Positions 25,557 through 33,382 are shown, counted from the first letter of the stretch. The stretch is 38,578 nucleotides of DNA from CAYRVX01 sp964642165 (GCA_964642165.1 CAZXOC010000033.1:1-38578), one strand, 5' to 3'. Translations and numbers: made by a program. Notes: generated by a model not told the origin, from the sequence alone.

Positions 25557-26905
25557 TGCCCGCCACCGCGAACATCCTGGTCGTCGACGACGAGGAGTCC
25601 ATGCGGGTCGGCTGCGTGCAGACCTTGGAGGAAGAAGGCCATCGCGCCCAGTCCGTCGAGAACGGCCAGCGGGCGTTGGCCTTGATGGACGAAGAGTCCT
25701 TCGACGTCGTCGTGCTGGACCTCAAGATGCCGGGCATCCCCGGCATGGAGGTGCTGCGGAAGGTCAAGGCGAGGGACCCCGCCTCGATCGTGGTGGTGAT
25801 CACCGGCCACGCCACCATCGACGTCGCCGTCGAGGCCATGCGCGAGGGAGCGTACGACTTCCTCACCAAGCCGTTCACGCCCGAGGCCCTGGCCGCCGTC
25901 GTGCGTCGCGCGACGGAAAGCCGGCGGCGCATGCTCGAACACGCGTGCATGGACCTGGCCCTGGACGAGAAGGCCGGGCCGGACACCGTCATCGGGCGAT
26001 CGCCCGCCATCCGAAAGGTCGCCGAGCTCGTCCAACAGGTCGCCCCGACGGACTCCACGGTCCTGCTCCACGGCGAGACGGGCGTGGGCAAGGAACTGGT
26101 CGCCCGGACGATCCATCACCTCAGCCGGCGGCGGGACCAGCGCTTCGTTGTGGTCGACTGCGGCACGCTCGTCGAGAGCCTCTTCGAGAGCGAGATTTTC
26201 GGCCATGCCAAGGGCTCCTTCACCGGCGCGATCGAGACCACGAAGGGCAAGTTCGAGCTGGCCAACGGCGGGACGATCTTCCTCGACGAGATCGCCAACA
26301 TCAGCATCCACATGCAGGCCCGCCTGCTGCGCGTGATCCAGGAACGGGAGATCTCCAGGGTGGGCAGCCTCGAGCGCGTCCGCGTCGACGTGCGGATCGT
26401 CTCCGCGACCAACAAGGACCTGCCCCGGGAGATCCACGAGGGCCGCTTCCGCCCCGACCTGTTCTATCGCCTCAACGTCGTGCCCATCCACCTGCCGCCC
26501 CTGCGGGAGCGCCGCGAGGACATCCCGGTGCTTGTGGACTACTTCCTGGCCAAATCGAGCCTGCACCGCGACGAACCCGCCCCGCGAGTCTCCGAAGAGG
26601 CCATGCAGTTCCTCCGCCGGCACGACTGGCCCGGCAACGTCCGCGAACTGAAGAACGCCATCGAGTGCGCGACGGTCACCTGCAAGGACAAGGTCATTGC
26701 GCCGGACGACCTGCCGATATCCACCGCGGCCCTTCGCGCCAAAGACGTGCCGCCGGAAGACGGCGCCTTGGCCCAGTCGGAGAAGCGGGAAATCCTCCAA
26801 GCGCTCGAGCGCTTCCACGGCCACAAGTCCAACGCCGCCGAGTACCTCGGCATCAACCGGAAGACCCTCCGCGAGAAGATCCGCAAGTACGGCATCGAGG
26901 CCTGA
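25556..26905 (+). CDS. NtrC-family sigma54-dependent response regulator
   Basis: A 449-residue activator: receiver (about 4-120; acid pair DDEE, phosphorylation Asp55 in VVLDLKMPG, Lys in LTKPF), AAA+ domain (about 145-385) and a Fis-type helix-turn-helix (about 405-449; NAAEYLGINRKTLREKIRKY). Walker A is GETGVGKE (about 173-180) and Walker B GTIFLDEI. The sigma54-contacting loop is GSFTGA (about 220-225) rather than GAFTGA, a tolerated variant. The conserved arginines of RFRPDLFYRLNV are present. It is coupled to the upstream kinase and lies 200 bp before a near-consensus sigma54 promoter, so the receiver-NuoE operon is its likely target. Receiver residues resemble those fused to NuoE downstream. 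Confidence 0.95.
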   Translation: MPATANILVVDDEESMRVGCVQTLEEEGHRAQSVENGQRALALMDEESFDVVVLDLKMPGIPGMEVLRKVKARDPASIVVVITGHATIDVAVEAMREGAYDFLTKPFTPEALAAVVRRATESRRRMLEHACMDLALDEKAGPDTVIGRSPAIRKVAELVQQVAPTDSTVLLHGETGVGKELVARTIHHLSRRRDQRFVVVDCGTLVESLFESEIFGHAKGSFTGAIETTKGKFELANGGTIFLDEIANISIHMQARLLRVIQEREISRVGSLERVRVDVRIVSATNKDLPREIHEGRFRPDLFYRLNVVPIHLPPLRERREDIPVLVDYFLAKSSLHRDEPAPRVSEEAMQFLRRHDWPGNVRELKNAIECATVTCKDKVIAPDDLPISTAALRAKDVPPEDGALAQSEKREILQALERFHGHKSNAAEYLGINRKTLREKIRKYGIEA

Positions 26906-26920
26906 ACGCCGCGCGCCACT

Positions 26921-26934
26921 GCCCCTCCGGGGGC
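26921..26934 (+). terminator. Small GC hairpin after the NtrC gene
   Basis: GCCCC (26921-26925) and GGGGC (26930-26934) form a 5-bp stem with loop TCCG, 16 nt after the stop codon. No T-run follows. The surrounding 26906-27111 region has no gene; ATCCGTA occurs twice (26991-26997 and 27053-27059) and might be an activator half-site. Confidence 0.25.
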
Positions 26935-27111
26935 CTGCATGCCCGTCCGCACGGTACTTTCCTGCCCATCCGATTCCCTCGCGCGGCACAATCCGTACCA
27001 ATGGCCCCCATCTCGTCCCGCATGGACTCGGGGCCTGACCCGCTGCGATCATATCCGTAAGTTCCATTCCGTGCGTCCATTGCGCGCCACCAAGTTCCCG
27101 CACCCGATCCC

Positions 27112-27127
27112 TGGCACGATTCGTGCA
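27112..27127 (+). promoter_or_regulatory. Sigma54 (-24/-12) promoter of the receiver-NuoE/NuoF operon
   Basis: TGGCACG-ATTC-GTGCA matches the sigma54 consensus TGGCACG-N4-TTGCW with one mismatch (G for the first T of TTGC). The -24 GG and -12 GC are at the required spacing. Transcription would start near 27138, which rules out the open-frame ATG at 27127 as the protein start. It supports the ATG at 27211 with its AAAGGAG site. Confidence 0.8.
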
Positions 27128-27210
27128 TGGTCCTGTCGCGTCGGTTGGTTCCGCAGTGCACGGCCAGGACGGGGCCCCAGGCGGCCCGGCAAGGCAAAAG
27201 GAGCACGGTC

Positions 27211-28335
27211 ATGTTCCTCGATGAGGTGGCAACGGCAGGCGCGACGGCCCGGCGCGACACGATGACGGACGTGCTCGTCATCGACGATGAACGATCGATG
27301 TGCGACGGCTGCCGACAGACTCTGGAAGCAGAGGGGCTCCGCGCCGTGACGGCCCCCGATGGGCCGCGCGGAGTGGAACTGGTCGAGCGAACCCATCCAC
27401 GCGTGATCGTCGTGGACCTCAAGATGCCCGGCATGAGCGGCATGGAGGTGCTCGCGAAGGTCAGCGAGATCGACCCCACGATCGTGTCGATCGTGATCAC
27501 CGGCTACGCCTCGATCGACTCTGCCGTGGAATCCATGAAGATCGGCGCTTTCGACTTCCTGACCAAGCCGTTCGAGCCCGAACAGCTCATCGACTCGGTC
27601 AAGCGCGGCATGGAGCTGAGCGAGACCCGGCAGAAGGCACGCCCGCCGGCGCGCGCTGCCCCGCCGGAGGCGGCGGCCCTCGATGCGCCGCAGGTCGCCC
27701 TGCGCGGGTTGGAGGTCCTCGGGCAGTACTACTCGCTGGGGCTCAAGCGGCGGGACTTCCTCGACGAGCTGAAGAACCTGGAGGCGGAATCGAGGTTCCA
27801 CGCCGAAACGCTCGGGCGGATTCGCGAGAAGGAGAAGGTCGTCCTCCAGGTCGTCGAGGACCTCCGGGTCGTCGACGAGATCGTCACCAGGCACGAGTAC
27901 AGGAAGAGCGCCCTGCTCCAGATCCTGCTGGACGTGCAGTCGGAGCTGAACTGGCTGCCCCGGCACGCCCTGAAGTGGGTCTCCCGGCGGCTGAAGGTCT
28001 CGCTGGCGTCGATCTACACGATCGCCAGCTTCTACGAGGCCCTGAGCCTCGAGCCCCGCGGCGAGCACCTCGTCGAGATCTGTACCGGAACCGCCTGCCA
28101 CGTCCGCGGGGCGCCGAGGCTCCAGGCGACCGCCAGCGCTCTGCTCGGCATCGAGCCCGGCCAGACCGACCCCGACCAGGTGTTCACGCTCAAGACCGTT
28201 CACTGCATGGGGTGCTGTGCGCTGGCGCCGGTGGTCAAGATCGACGACCGCTACTACAGCAACCCGTCCCTGAGAGAGCTCCGGAAGGTCTTCGACTCCT
28301 ACCGACAGAAGAAGGAGCAGCCATGCCTACGCTGA
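27211..28335 (+). CDS. nuoE: Response-regulator receiver fused to NuoE-type [2Fe-2S] subunit
   Basis: A 374-residue fusion. Residues about 18-140 are a complete receiver: DDE acid pocket, phosphorylation Asp69 in VVDLKMPG, T/S in VITGYAS and Lys in LTKPF. A Pro/Ala linker follows, then a NuoE/HndA-like part (about 190-374), with the helical N-terminal region and a thioredoxin-like [2Fe-2S] domain. The four ligands are Cys291, Cys296, Cys332 and Cys336 (C-x4-C...C-x3-C). NuoE-type proteins pass electrons beside the NuoF flavin subunit. ATG 27211 has AAAGGAG 8 nt upstream; an inner ATG at 27262 (MTDVLVIDDE) is the alternative. It overlaps NuoF by 13 nt. The receiver closely resembles that of the upstream NtrC protein. 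Phosphorylation could alter the complex or serve as a phosphate sink; both are inferred. Confidence 0.9.
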   Translation: MFLDEVATAGATARRDTMTDVLVIDDERSMCDGCRQTLEAEGLRAVTAPDGPRGVELVERTHPRVIVVDLKMPGMSGMEVLAKVSEIDPTIVSIVITGYASIDSAVESMKIGAFDFLTKPFEPEQLIDSVKRGMELSETRQKARPPARAAPPEAAALDAPQVALRGLEVLGQYYSLGLKRRDFLDELKNLEAESRFHAETLGRIREKEKVVLQVVEDLRVVDEIVTRHEYRKSALLQILLDVQSELNWLPRHALKWVSRRLKVSLASIYTIASFYEALSLEPRGEHLVEICTGTACHVRGAPRLQATASALLGIEPGQTDPDQVFTLKTVHCMGCCALAPVVKIDDRYYSNPSLRELRKVFDSYRQKKEQPCLR

Positions 28336-30212
28336 ACTCCCCCGCCGATCTGGAGGAACTCCGGCAACGGATCCTCTCCGCGCGCGATCCCGACCGAAGG
28401 TGCGTGACGATCTGCTCCGGGACGGGCTGCCTTGCCGCCCGCTCGCAGGACGTCGTGGCGGCCTTCGAGCGCGAGATCGAAGCCCAGGGCCTCCAGGACA
28501 CCGTCGACCTGCTCCGCACCGGCTGCTACGGGTTCTGCGAGCGCGGACCGATCGTGGTCCTCTCGCCGGACGGGACGTGCTGCCTCGGGACGCGCGAGAA
28601 GGACGTCCCGGAGATCGTCGCGGAGATGCTGCTGAAGGGCGGGCTCGTGACGCGCCTGCTGTACGAGGACCCCCAGACGCACGAGCGGATCGCCAGGTTC
28701 GAGGACATCCCCTTCTACAAGCATCAGAAGCGCCTGCTGCTGGCCGCCAACACGATGGTCGATCCCAAGAAGATCGATGACTACGTCGCCATCGGCGGCT
28801 ACTCCGCCTTGGCGAAGGCCCTCGTCGAAATGAGTCCCGAGGAGGTGCTGGAGCAGGTGAAGCTCTCCGGCCTGCGCGGGCGCGGCGGCGGGGGCTTCCC
28901 CACCGCCAGGAAGTGGCGGACCACGCGGGACGCACCCGATGAGACCAAGTACGTCGTCGTCAACGCCGACGAGGGCGACCCGGGCGCCTACATGGACCGC
29001 AGCGTGCTGGAAGGAAACCCCCACAGTATCCTGGAGGGGCTGATCCTCGGCGCGTTCGCCATCGGCGCCCACGAAGGCTACGTGTACGTGCGCCAGGAAT
29101 ACCCCCTGGCCGTCGAGAACATCCAGCTAGCCATCGCGCAGGCGGAGGAATACGCCCTGCTCGGCAAGAACATCCTCGGCTCAGGGTTCGACTTCACCGT
29201 CAAGGTCCACCGCGGAGCCGGCGCATTTGTGTCCGGTGAATCGAGCGCCTTGATGGCCTCGATCGAAGGACGGGTCGGCGAGCCGAGGCCGAAGTACATC
29301 CACACCGCCGTCAAGGGGCTGTGGGACAAGCCCACCTGCCTCAACAACGTGGAGACGTGGGCGAACGTGCCGTTGATCGTCAACAAGGGGGCCGAGTGGT
29401 TCAGAGGCATCGGCACCGAGAACAGCAAGGGCACGAAGATCTTCTCGCTGGTGGGCAAGGTCAACAACACCGGCCTGGTCGAGGTGGCGATGGGCATGAC
29501 GCTTCGCCAGATCGTCTACGACATCGGCGGCGGCATTCCCGGCGGGAAGAAGCTCAAGGCCGTCCAGACCGGCGGGCCCTCCGGCGGCGTCATCCCCGAG
29601 CGTCTGCTCGATCTGCCGGTGGACTTCGACGCGCTCTGGGAGGCCGGCTCCATGATGGGCTCCGGCGGGCTCATCGTCATGGACGAGGACACCTGCATGG
29701 TGGACACGGCCCGGTACTACATCGACTTCCTCGCCCACGAGTCGTGCGGCAAGTGTGTGCCCTGCCGCGAGGGGCTGCGGCAGATGCTCGCCATCCTCGA
29801 CCGCATCACGCTCGGCGAGGGGCGCGAGGGAGACGTCGAACTGCTCGAAGAGCTCTCGGAGTTCCTCCAGGTCGCCGCCTTGTGCGCCCTGGGCCAGACC
29901 GCCCCCAATCCCGTGATGAGCACCATCCGGCACTTCCGCGACGAGTACGACGCGCACATCCGCGACAAGCGGTGCCCCGCCAACGTGTGCAAGGGCCTCA
30001 TCGCCTACCGGATCGACCCCGACGTCTGCATCGGGTGCGGCACCTGCGCCAAGAACTGCCCCACACACGCCATCGACCAAGCCGAGGGCCAGGACTACTA
30101 CGTCATCGACCAGGACAAGTGCATCAAGTGTGGCAACTGCATGGACGTCTGCCCGCCGAAGGCCCAGGCCGTTGTCAAGGGCCCGGCCGGCGCCGTGCTG
30201 AAGGGGGCGTAG
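28323..30212 (+). CDS. nuoF: NuoF/HydB-type NADH-binding flavoprotein subunit with extra ferredoxin domains
   Basis: A 629-residue subunit oxidising or reducing NAD(H). Residues 25-110 are a thioredoxin-like [2Fe-2S] domain (Cys31, 36, 68, 72). The flavin/NADH core has GLRGRGGGGFPTARKW (about 183-198), VVNADEGDPGAYMDR and GAGAFVSGESSALMASIEG. An SLBB part and the N3-type [4Fe-4S] site SCGKCVPCREG (about 474) follow. A C-terminal tail from about 565 has two [4Fe-4S] motifs, CIGCGTCAKNCP and CIKCGNCMDVCP. This is the domain order of HydB/HndC of bifurcating hydrogenases and formate dehydrogenases, longer than respiratory NuoF. AAGGAG precedes ATG 28323. It belongs to the sigma54 operon. Confidence 0.93.
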   Translation: MPTLNSPADLEELRQRILSARDPDRRCVTICSGTGCLAARSQDVVAAFEREIEAQGLQDTVDLLRTGCYGFCERGPIVVLSPDGTCCLGTREKDVPEIVAEMLLKGGLVTRLLYEDPQTHERIARFEDIPFYKHQKRLLLAANTMVDPKKIDDYVAIGGYSALAKALVEMSPEEVLEQVKLSGLRGRGGGGFPTARKWRTTRDAPDETKYVVVNADEGDPGAYMDRSVLEGNPHSILEGLILGAFAIGAHEGYVYVRQEYPLAVENIQLAIAQAEEYALLGKNILGSGFDFTVKVHRGAGAFVSGESSALMASIEGRVGEPRPKYIHTAVKGLWDKPTCLNNVETWANVPLIVNKGAEWFRGIGTENSKGTKIFSLVGKVNNTGLVEVAMGMTLRQIVYDIGGGIPGGKKLKAVQTGGPSGGVIPERLLDLPVDFDALWEAGSMMGSGGLIVMDEDTCMVDTARYYIDFLAHESCGKCVPCREGLRQMLAILDRITLGEGREGDVELLEELSEFLQVAALCALGQTAPNPVMSTIRHFRDEYDAHIRDKRCPANVCKGLIAYRIDPDVCIGCGTCAKNCPTHAIDQAEGQDYYVIDQDKCIKCGNCMDVCPPKAQAVVKGPAGAVLKGA

Positions 30213-30246
30213 AGAGCCCGGGTCCCTCAGATGATGGAGAGATGAC

Positions 30247-30798
30247 ATGAACATGGTGCAACTGGAGATCGACGGCCAACGCGTGCAGGCCGAGGAAGGC
30301 ACGACCTTGCTCGAAGCCGCCTCCGCCATCGGCGTCGAGATCCCCACCCTCTGTCACCACGACGACCTCAAGCCCTATGGCGCCTGCCGCCTGTGCATGG
30401 TGGAGATCGACAAGGGCACGCGCACGAAGCTGGTGGCCTCCTGCGTCTATCCCGTGGAGGACGGGCTCGTCGTCCGGACCAACACCGAGAAGGTGCAGAA
30501 GGTCCGGCGGATGATCGTCGAGCTGCTCTGGCCGTCGCTGTCGGGCCTGGCGAAGGAGTACGGCGTGACCCAATCGAGGTTCGCGCCGCGCGACACGGAG
30601 TGCAACCTGTGCGGCCTGTGCGTGCGGTACTGCGCGGAGGTCAAGAAGCTCGACGTGGCGTACTTCCGGGGGCGCGGCATCGACCGGGAGGTGGCCATCG
30701 TCCCCGAGCTGGCCAAGGAATGCGCGTTCTGCAAGGAATGCTTCGACTTCTGCACCGGCGGGAGAATCGTCAACCAGAGCGACCTTGCCTTCACGTGA
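30247..30798 (+). CDS. [2Fe-2S]/2x[4Fe-4S] electron-transfer subunit (HoxU/HydA N-terminal-like)
   Basis: A 183-residue iron-sulfur protein. The N-terminal [2Fe-2S] plant-type domain has Cys36, Cys47, Cys50 and Cys66. Two complete [4Fe-4S] motifs follow: Cys119-x2-Cys122-x2-Cys125-x3-Cys129 and Cys159-x2-Cys162-x2-Cys165-x3-Cys169. This equals the N-terminal part of NuoG, HoxU or HydA/HndD. It lacks the His-ligated cluster motif and stops before any H-cluster or molybdopterin domain. It lies 34 nt after NuoF with GGAGAG before ATG 30247. It would link the NuoEF diaphorase to a partner oxidoreductase or to ferredoxin. The partner is not encoded in the window. A sigma70-type promoter overlaps its 3' end. 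Confidence 0.85.
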   Translation: MNMVQLEIDGQRVQAEEGTTLLEAASAIGVEIPTLCHHDDLKPYGACRLCMVEIDKGTRTKLVASCVYPVEDGLVVRTNTEKVQKVRRMIVELLWPSLSGLAKEYGVTQSRFAPRDTECNLCGLCVRYCAEVKKLDVAYFRGRGIDREVAIVPELAKECAFCKECFDFCTGGRIVNQSDLAFT

Positions 30799-30813
30799 AC
30801 CAGGCGCTATAGT
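30785..30813 (+). promoter_or_regulatory. Sigma70-type promoter for nfnAB
   Basis: TTGCCT (30785-30790) and TATAGT (30808-30813) with 17-bp spacing. The -35 lies inside the last codons of the preceding gene. The start point would be near 30820, giving a leader of about 110 nt before ATG 30929. Confidence 0.5.
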
Positions 30814-30928
30814 GGTGTCGTGAAATGCTGTCCGGTTGGACGGATCGGGTTCCGCGGCGGAGGTGATGCGCGGAACCCGCTTTTTCCCTCGGGACAGCCG
30901 CTGTGCCCGACCGGCCGGAAGGGAAACC

Positions 30929-31774
30929 ATGTTTGACGTCGTCCGCAACGAGATGATCGCCCCGGACACCCACCGGCTGGTGGTCCGCGCCCCGCGCGTG
31001 GCCGCCGCCCGCAAGCCCGGGCAGTTCGTCATTGTCCGCCACGAGGAAGGCGACGAGCGGATCCCCCTGACCATCGCCGACGCCGACGCCGACGCGGGCA
31101 CCATCACGCTGATCATCCAGGCCATCGGCCAGGGCACACGCGACATCGTCGCGACCCCTGCCGGCGGCGCCATCCGCGACATCGCCGGCCCGCTCGGCAA
31201 GCCCACCGAGATCGCCCGCTGGGGCAAGGTCGTCTGCGTCGGCGGCGGCGTGGGGACCGCCGTCCTGTTCCCCCTGGCCAAGGCCCTCGCCGAGGCGGGA
31301 AACCACGTGACCACGATCATCGGCGGCCGGGGTGAGCCGCAGGTGATCCTGCGCGACGAGCTCGCCGCCTTCAGCAGCGAACTGCTCTTCACGACGGAGG
31401 ACGGATCGCTGGGCATCAAGGGCTTCGTCACCGCCGCCCTGGCCGAGATCCTCGCGGACGAGGCACGCCGGCCGAATGCCGTCTACGCCGTCGGGCCGGT
31501 CCCGATGATGGCCGCCGTCTGCGAGCAGACGCGCCCGTACGGCGTCAAGACCATCGTCAGCCTCAACCCCATCATGGTCGACGGCACGGGCATGTGCGGC
31601 GGCTGCCGCGTCACCGTCGGCGGCGAGATCAAGTTCGCCTGCGTCGACGGCCCGGAGTTCGACGGGCACCTCGTGGACTTCCGAGAACTCGCCAGCCGAC
31701 AACGGACCTACGAAGAGGCCGAGTGCCGGCTCGAGGAACGCCTGCGCCAGAGGAAAGGCGGTTCGCAGGAATGA
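30929..31774 (+). CDS. nfnA: NfnA-type ferredoxin-NADP+ reductase small subunit
   Basis: A 281-residue subunit of NADH-dependent reduced ferredoxin:NADP+ oxidoreductase (or the closely related sulfide dehydrogenase SudB). The FAD-binding barrel has ERIPLTIADAD, the NAD-binding fold VVCVGGGVGTAVLFPLAKAL, and YAVGPVPMMAAVCE. The C-terminal [2Fe-2S] site is spread over MCGGCRVTVGG and KFACVDGPEFDGHLVD, the pattern of NfnA. ATG 30929 follows GGAAGGG by 5 nt; the upstream open frame is rejected. The stop codon overlaps the NfnB start (ATGA). The gene has its own sigma70-type promoter, unlike the NuoEF genes just upstream. Confidence 0.9.
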   Translation: MFDVVRNEMIAPDTHRLVVRAPRVAAARKPGQFVIVRHEEGDERIPLTIADADADAGTITLIIQAIGQGTRDIVATPAGGAIRDIAGPLGKPTEIARWGKVVCVGGGVGTAVLFPLAKALAEAGNHVTTIIGGRGEPQVILRDELAAFSSELLFTTEDGSLGIKGFVTAALAEILADEARRPNAVYAVGPVPMMAAVCEQTRPYGVKTIVSLNPIMVDGTGMCGGCRVTVGGEIKFACVDGPEFDGHLVDFRELASRQRTYEEAECRLEERLRQRKGGSQE

Positions 31775-33180
31775 GCGGCAAGGAACTCACCGCCAAGGAA
31801 CGCCTGGCCATCGCCCGGGCGGAGATGCCCGAGCAGGATCCCCAGGCTCGGGCCACGAACTTCTCCGAGGTGAACCTGGGGCTCGCCGAGGCCGCCGCCA
31901 TCGCCGAGGCCAGCCGCTGTCTCCAGTGCAAGAAGCGCCCGTGCGTGCCCGGCTGCCCGGTCGCGCTGCGCATCCCGGAATTCCTGGGGAAGATCGCCGC
32001 CGGGGACTTCGCTGGCGCCGCGGAGATCCTGACGGTGGACAACGCCCTTCCCGCCACCACCGGGCGCGTCTGTCCCCAGGAGACCCAGTGCGAGGCCGAG
32101 TGCGTCCGCGGCAAGAAAGGCCAACCCGTCGCCATCGGCTGGCTGGAGCGGTTCGTCGCCGACTGGGCGGCGGAGAACGCCCCCCCGCCGGAGCCGCCGG
32201 CCGAGCGAACCGGCTTCGCCATCGCGATCGTGGGCTCAGGCCCGGGTGGCCTGACCGCCGCCGGCGAGCTGGCTCGCCGGGGCCACGACGTGACGGTCTT
32301 CGAGGCCCTTCACGCACCCGGCGGGGTCCTGCGGTACGGCATTCCCGAGTTCCGGCTGCCGAAGCGGATCGTCGATCACGAGGTGGCGAACCTCGAAGCG
32401 CTGGGCGTGACCGTCGAGTGCAACGTGGTCGTCGGGAAGACGATCACCGTCCGGCAGATCATGGACGAGTTCGACGCCTGCTTCATCGCCAACGGCGCCG
32501 GGCTGCCCATGTTCCTCAATATGCCCGGGGAGAACCTCAAGGGCGTCTACTCCGCCAACGAGTATCTGACGCGCGTGAACCTCATGGGGGCCTGGAAGCC
32601 CGACAGCCCCACGCCCGTCGCGCGCGGGCCCATCTCCGTCGTCTTCGGCGGGGGCAACACCGCCATGGACGCCGTCCGCACCACCAAGCGCCTCGGCTCG
32701 CAGCGCGCTACCTTGGTCTACCGCCGCAGCCGCGCCGAGATGCCTGCCCGGGCCGAGGAGGTCCACCACGCCGAGGAAGAGGGCATCGAGTTCCACTTCC
32801 TCGTGGCGCCGACGGAGATCCTCGGCGACGGAGACGGCTGGGTCCGCGGCGTGAAGCTCCGGCGCATGGAGCTGGGCGAGCCCGATGCGTCGGGCCGCCG
32901 CCGCCCGATCCCGATCGAGGGCAGCGAGTTCGAGTTGCCGGCCGACATCGCCGTCCTGGCCATCGGCACGCGGGCCAACCCCTTGCTGACGGCCACCTGT
33001 CCCGAGTTGAAGCTCAACAAGTGGGGGAACATCGAGGTGGACGAGGACCAGATGACCAGCATCCCGGGCGTCTTCGCCGGGGGCGACATCGTCCGCGGCG
33101 GCGCGACGGTCATTCTCGCCATGGGCGACGGCAAGCGGGCCGGCGCCAAGATCGACGCGTACCTGAAGGCCAAGCGGTAA
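31771..33180 (+). CDS. nfnB: NfnB-type large subunit, glutamate synthase small-subunit-like
   Basis: A 469-residue flavoprotein, the large partner of NfnA, of the GltD superfamily. Two N-terminal [4Fe-4S] clusters use the cysteines of CLQCKKRPCVPGCPV and VCPQETQCEAEC. The FAD site is AIVGSGPGGLTAAGELARRG, and the NADPH site lies in VVFGGGNTAMDAVRT. The end GVFAAGDIVRGGATVILAMGDG is typical. NfnAB couples NADPH oxidation to exergonic and endergonic electron acceptance by flavin-based bifurcation. A plain GltD would normally sit beside gltB and not nfnA, so NfnB is the better name. It is followed by a GC-hairpin array. Confidence 0.92.
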   Translation: MSGKELTAKERLAIARAEMPEQDPQARATNFSEVNLGLAEAAAIAEASRCLQCKKRPCVPGCPVALRIPEFLGKIAAGDFAGAAEILTVDNALPATTGRVCPQETQCEAECVRGKKGQPVAIGWLERFVADWAAENAPPPEPPAERTGFAIAIVGSGPGGLTAAGELARRGHDVTVFEALHAPGGVLRYGIPEFRLPKRIVDHEVANLEALGVTVECNVVVGKTITVRQIMDEFDACFIANGAGLPMFLNMPGENLKGVYSANEYLTRVNLMGAWKPDSPTPVARGPISVVFGGGNTAMDAVRTTKRLGSQRATLVYRRSRAEMPARAEEVHHAEEEGIEFHFLVAPTEILGDGDGWVRGVKLRRMELGEPDASGRRRPIPIEGSEFELPADIAVLAIGTRANPLLTATCPELKLNKWGNIEVDEDQMTSIPGVFAGGDIVRGGATVILAMGDGKRAGAKIDAYLKAKR

Positions 33181-33190
33181 CTGCCGCGGA

Positions 33191-33298
33191 GCCGTGCCGC
33201 CTTGCGCCACGGCGCGGGGACAACCGGGCTTCGCCCGGCGGCGTGGCGGGCAGGGCTTGCCCAGCGAAGAGCGGCCGGGCCTTGCCGGGCTGCCTTTT
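33191..33298. repeat. Cluster of short GC hairpins after nfnB
   Basis: Four symmetric elements follow each other in about 100 bp. GCCGTG/CACGGC lies at 33191-33213; CCGGGC-TTC-GCCCGG at 33224-33238; GGGCA/TGCCC at 33248-33262. A direct repeat of GCCGGGC (33274-33280 and 33284-33290) is followed by a T-run (TTTT). It could act as a transcription terminator or mRNA end-stabiliser for nfnAB, or be a REP-like element. Confidence 0.5.
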
Positions 33299-33307
33299 CC
33301 CACAAAC

Positions 33308-33336
33308 TTGTCGCGAGGACGGCCTCTGGCTACAAT
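33308..33336 (+). promoter_or_regulatory. Sigma70-type promoter of the GAF-AAA activator
   Basis: TTGTCG (33308-33313), 17 bp, TACAAT (33331-33336), the -10 preceded by TGGC. This is the best sigma70 match in the window. Transcription would start near 33343, 40 nt before ATG 33383, which has GGAAGGGG as ribosome-binding site. Confidence 0.7.
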
Positions 33337-33382
33337 GCCGTGACCGAACAGCGCGGTGGCTCTTTCTGGAAGGGGTCTGACG

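Noticed and set aside
27127..27210. N-terminal extension of the receiver-NuoE protein from ATG 27127
   Set aside because: This ATG overlaps the -12 part of the sigma54 promoter and would lie upstream of the transcription start; ATG 27211 has a strong ribosome-binding site.
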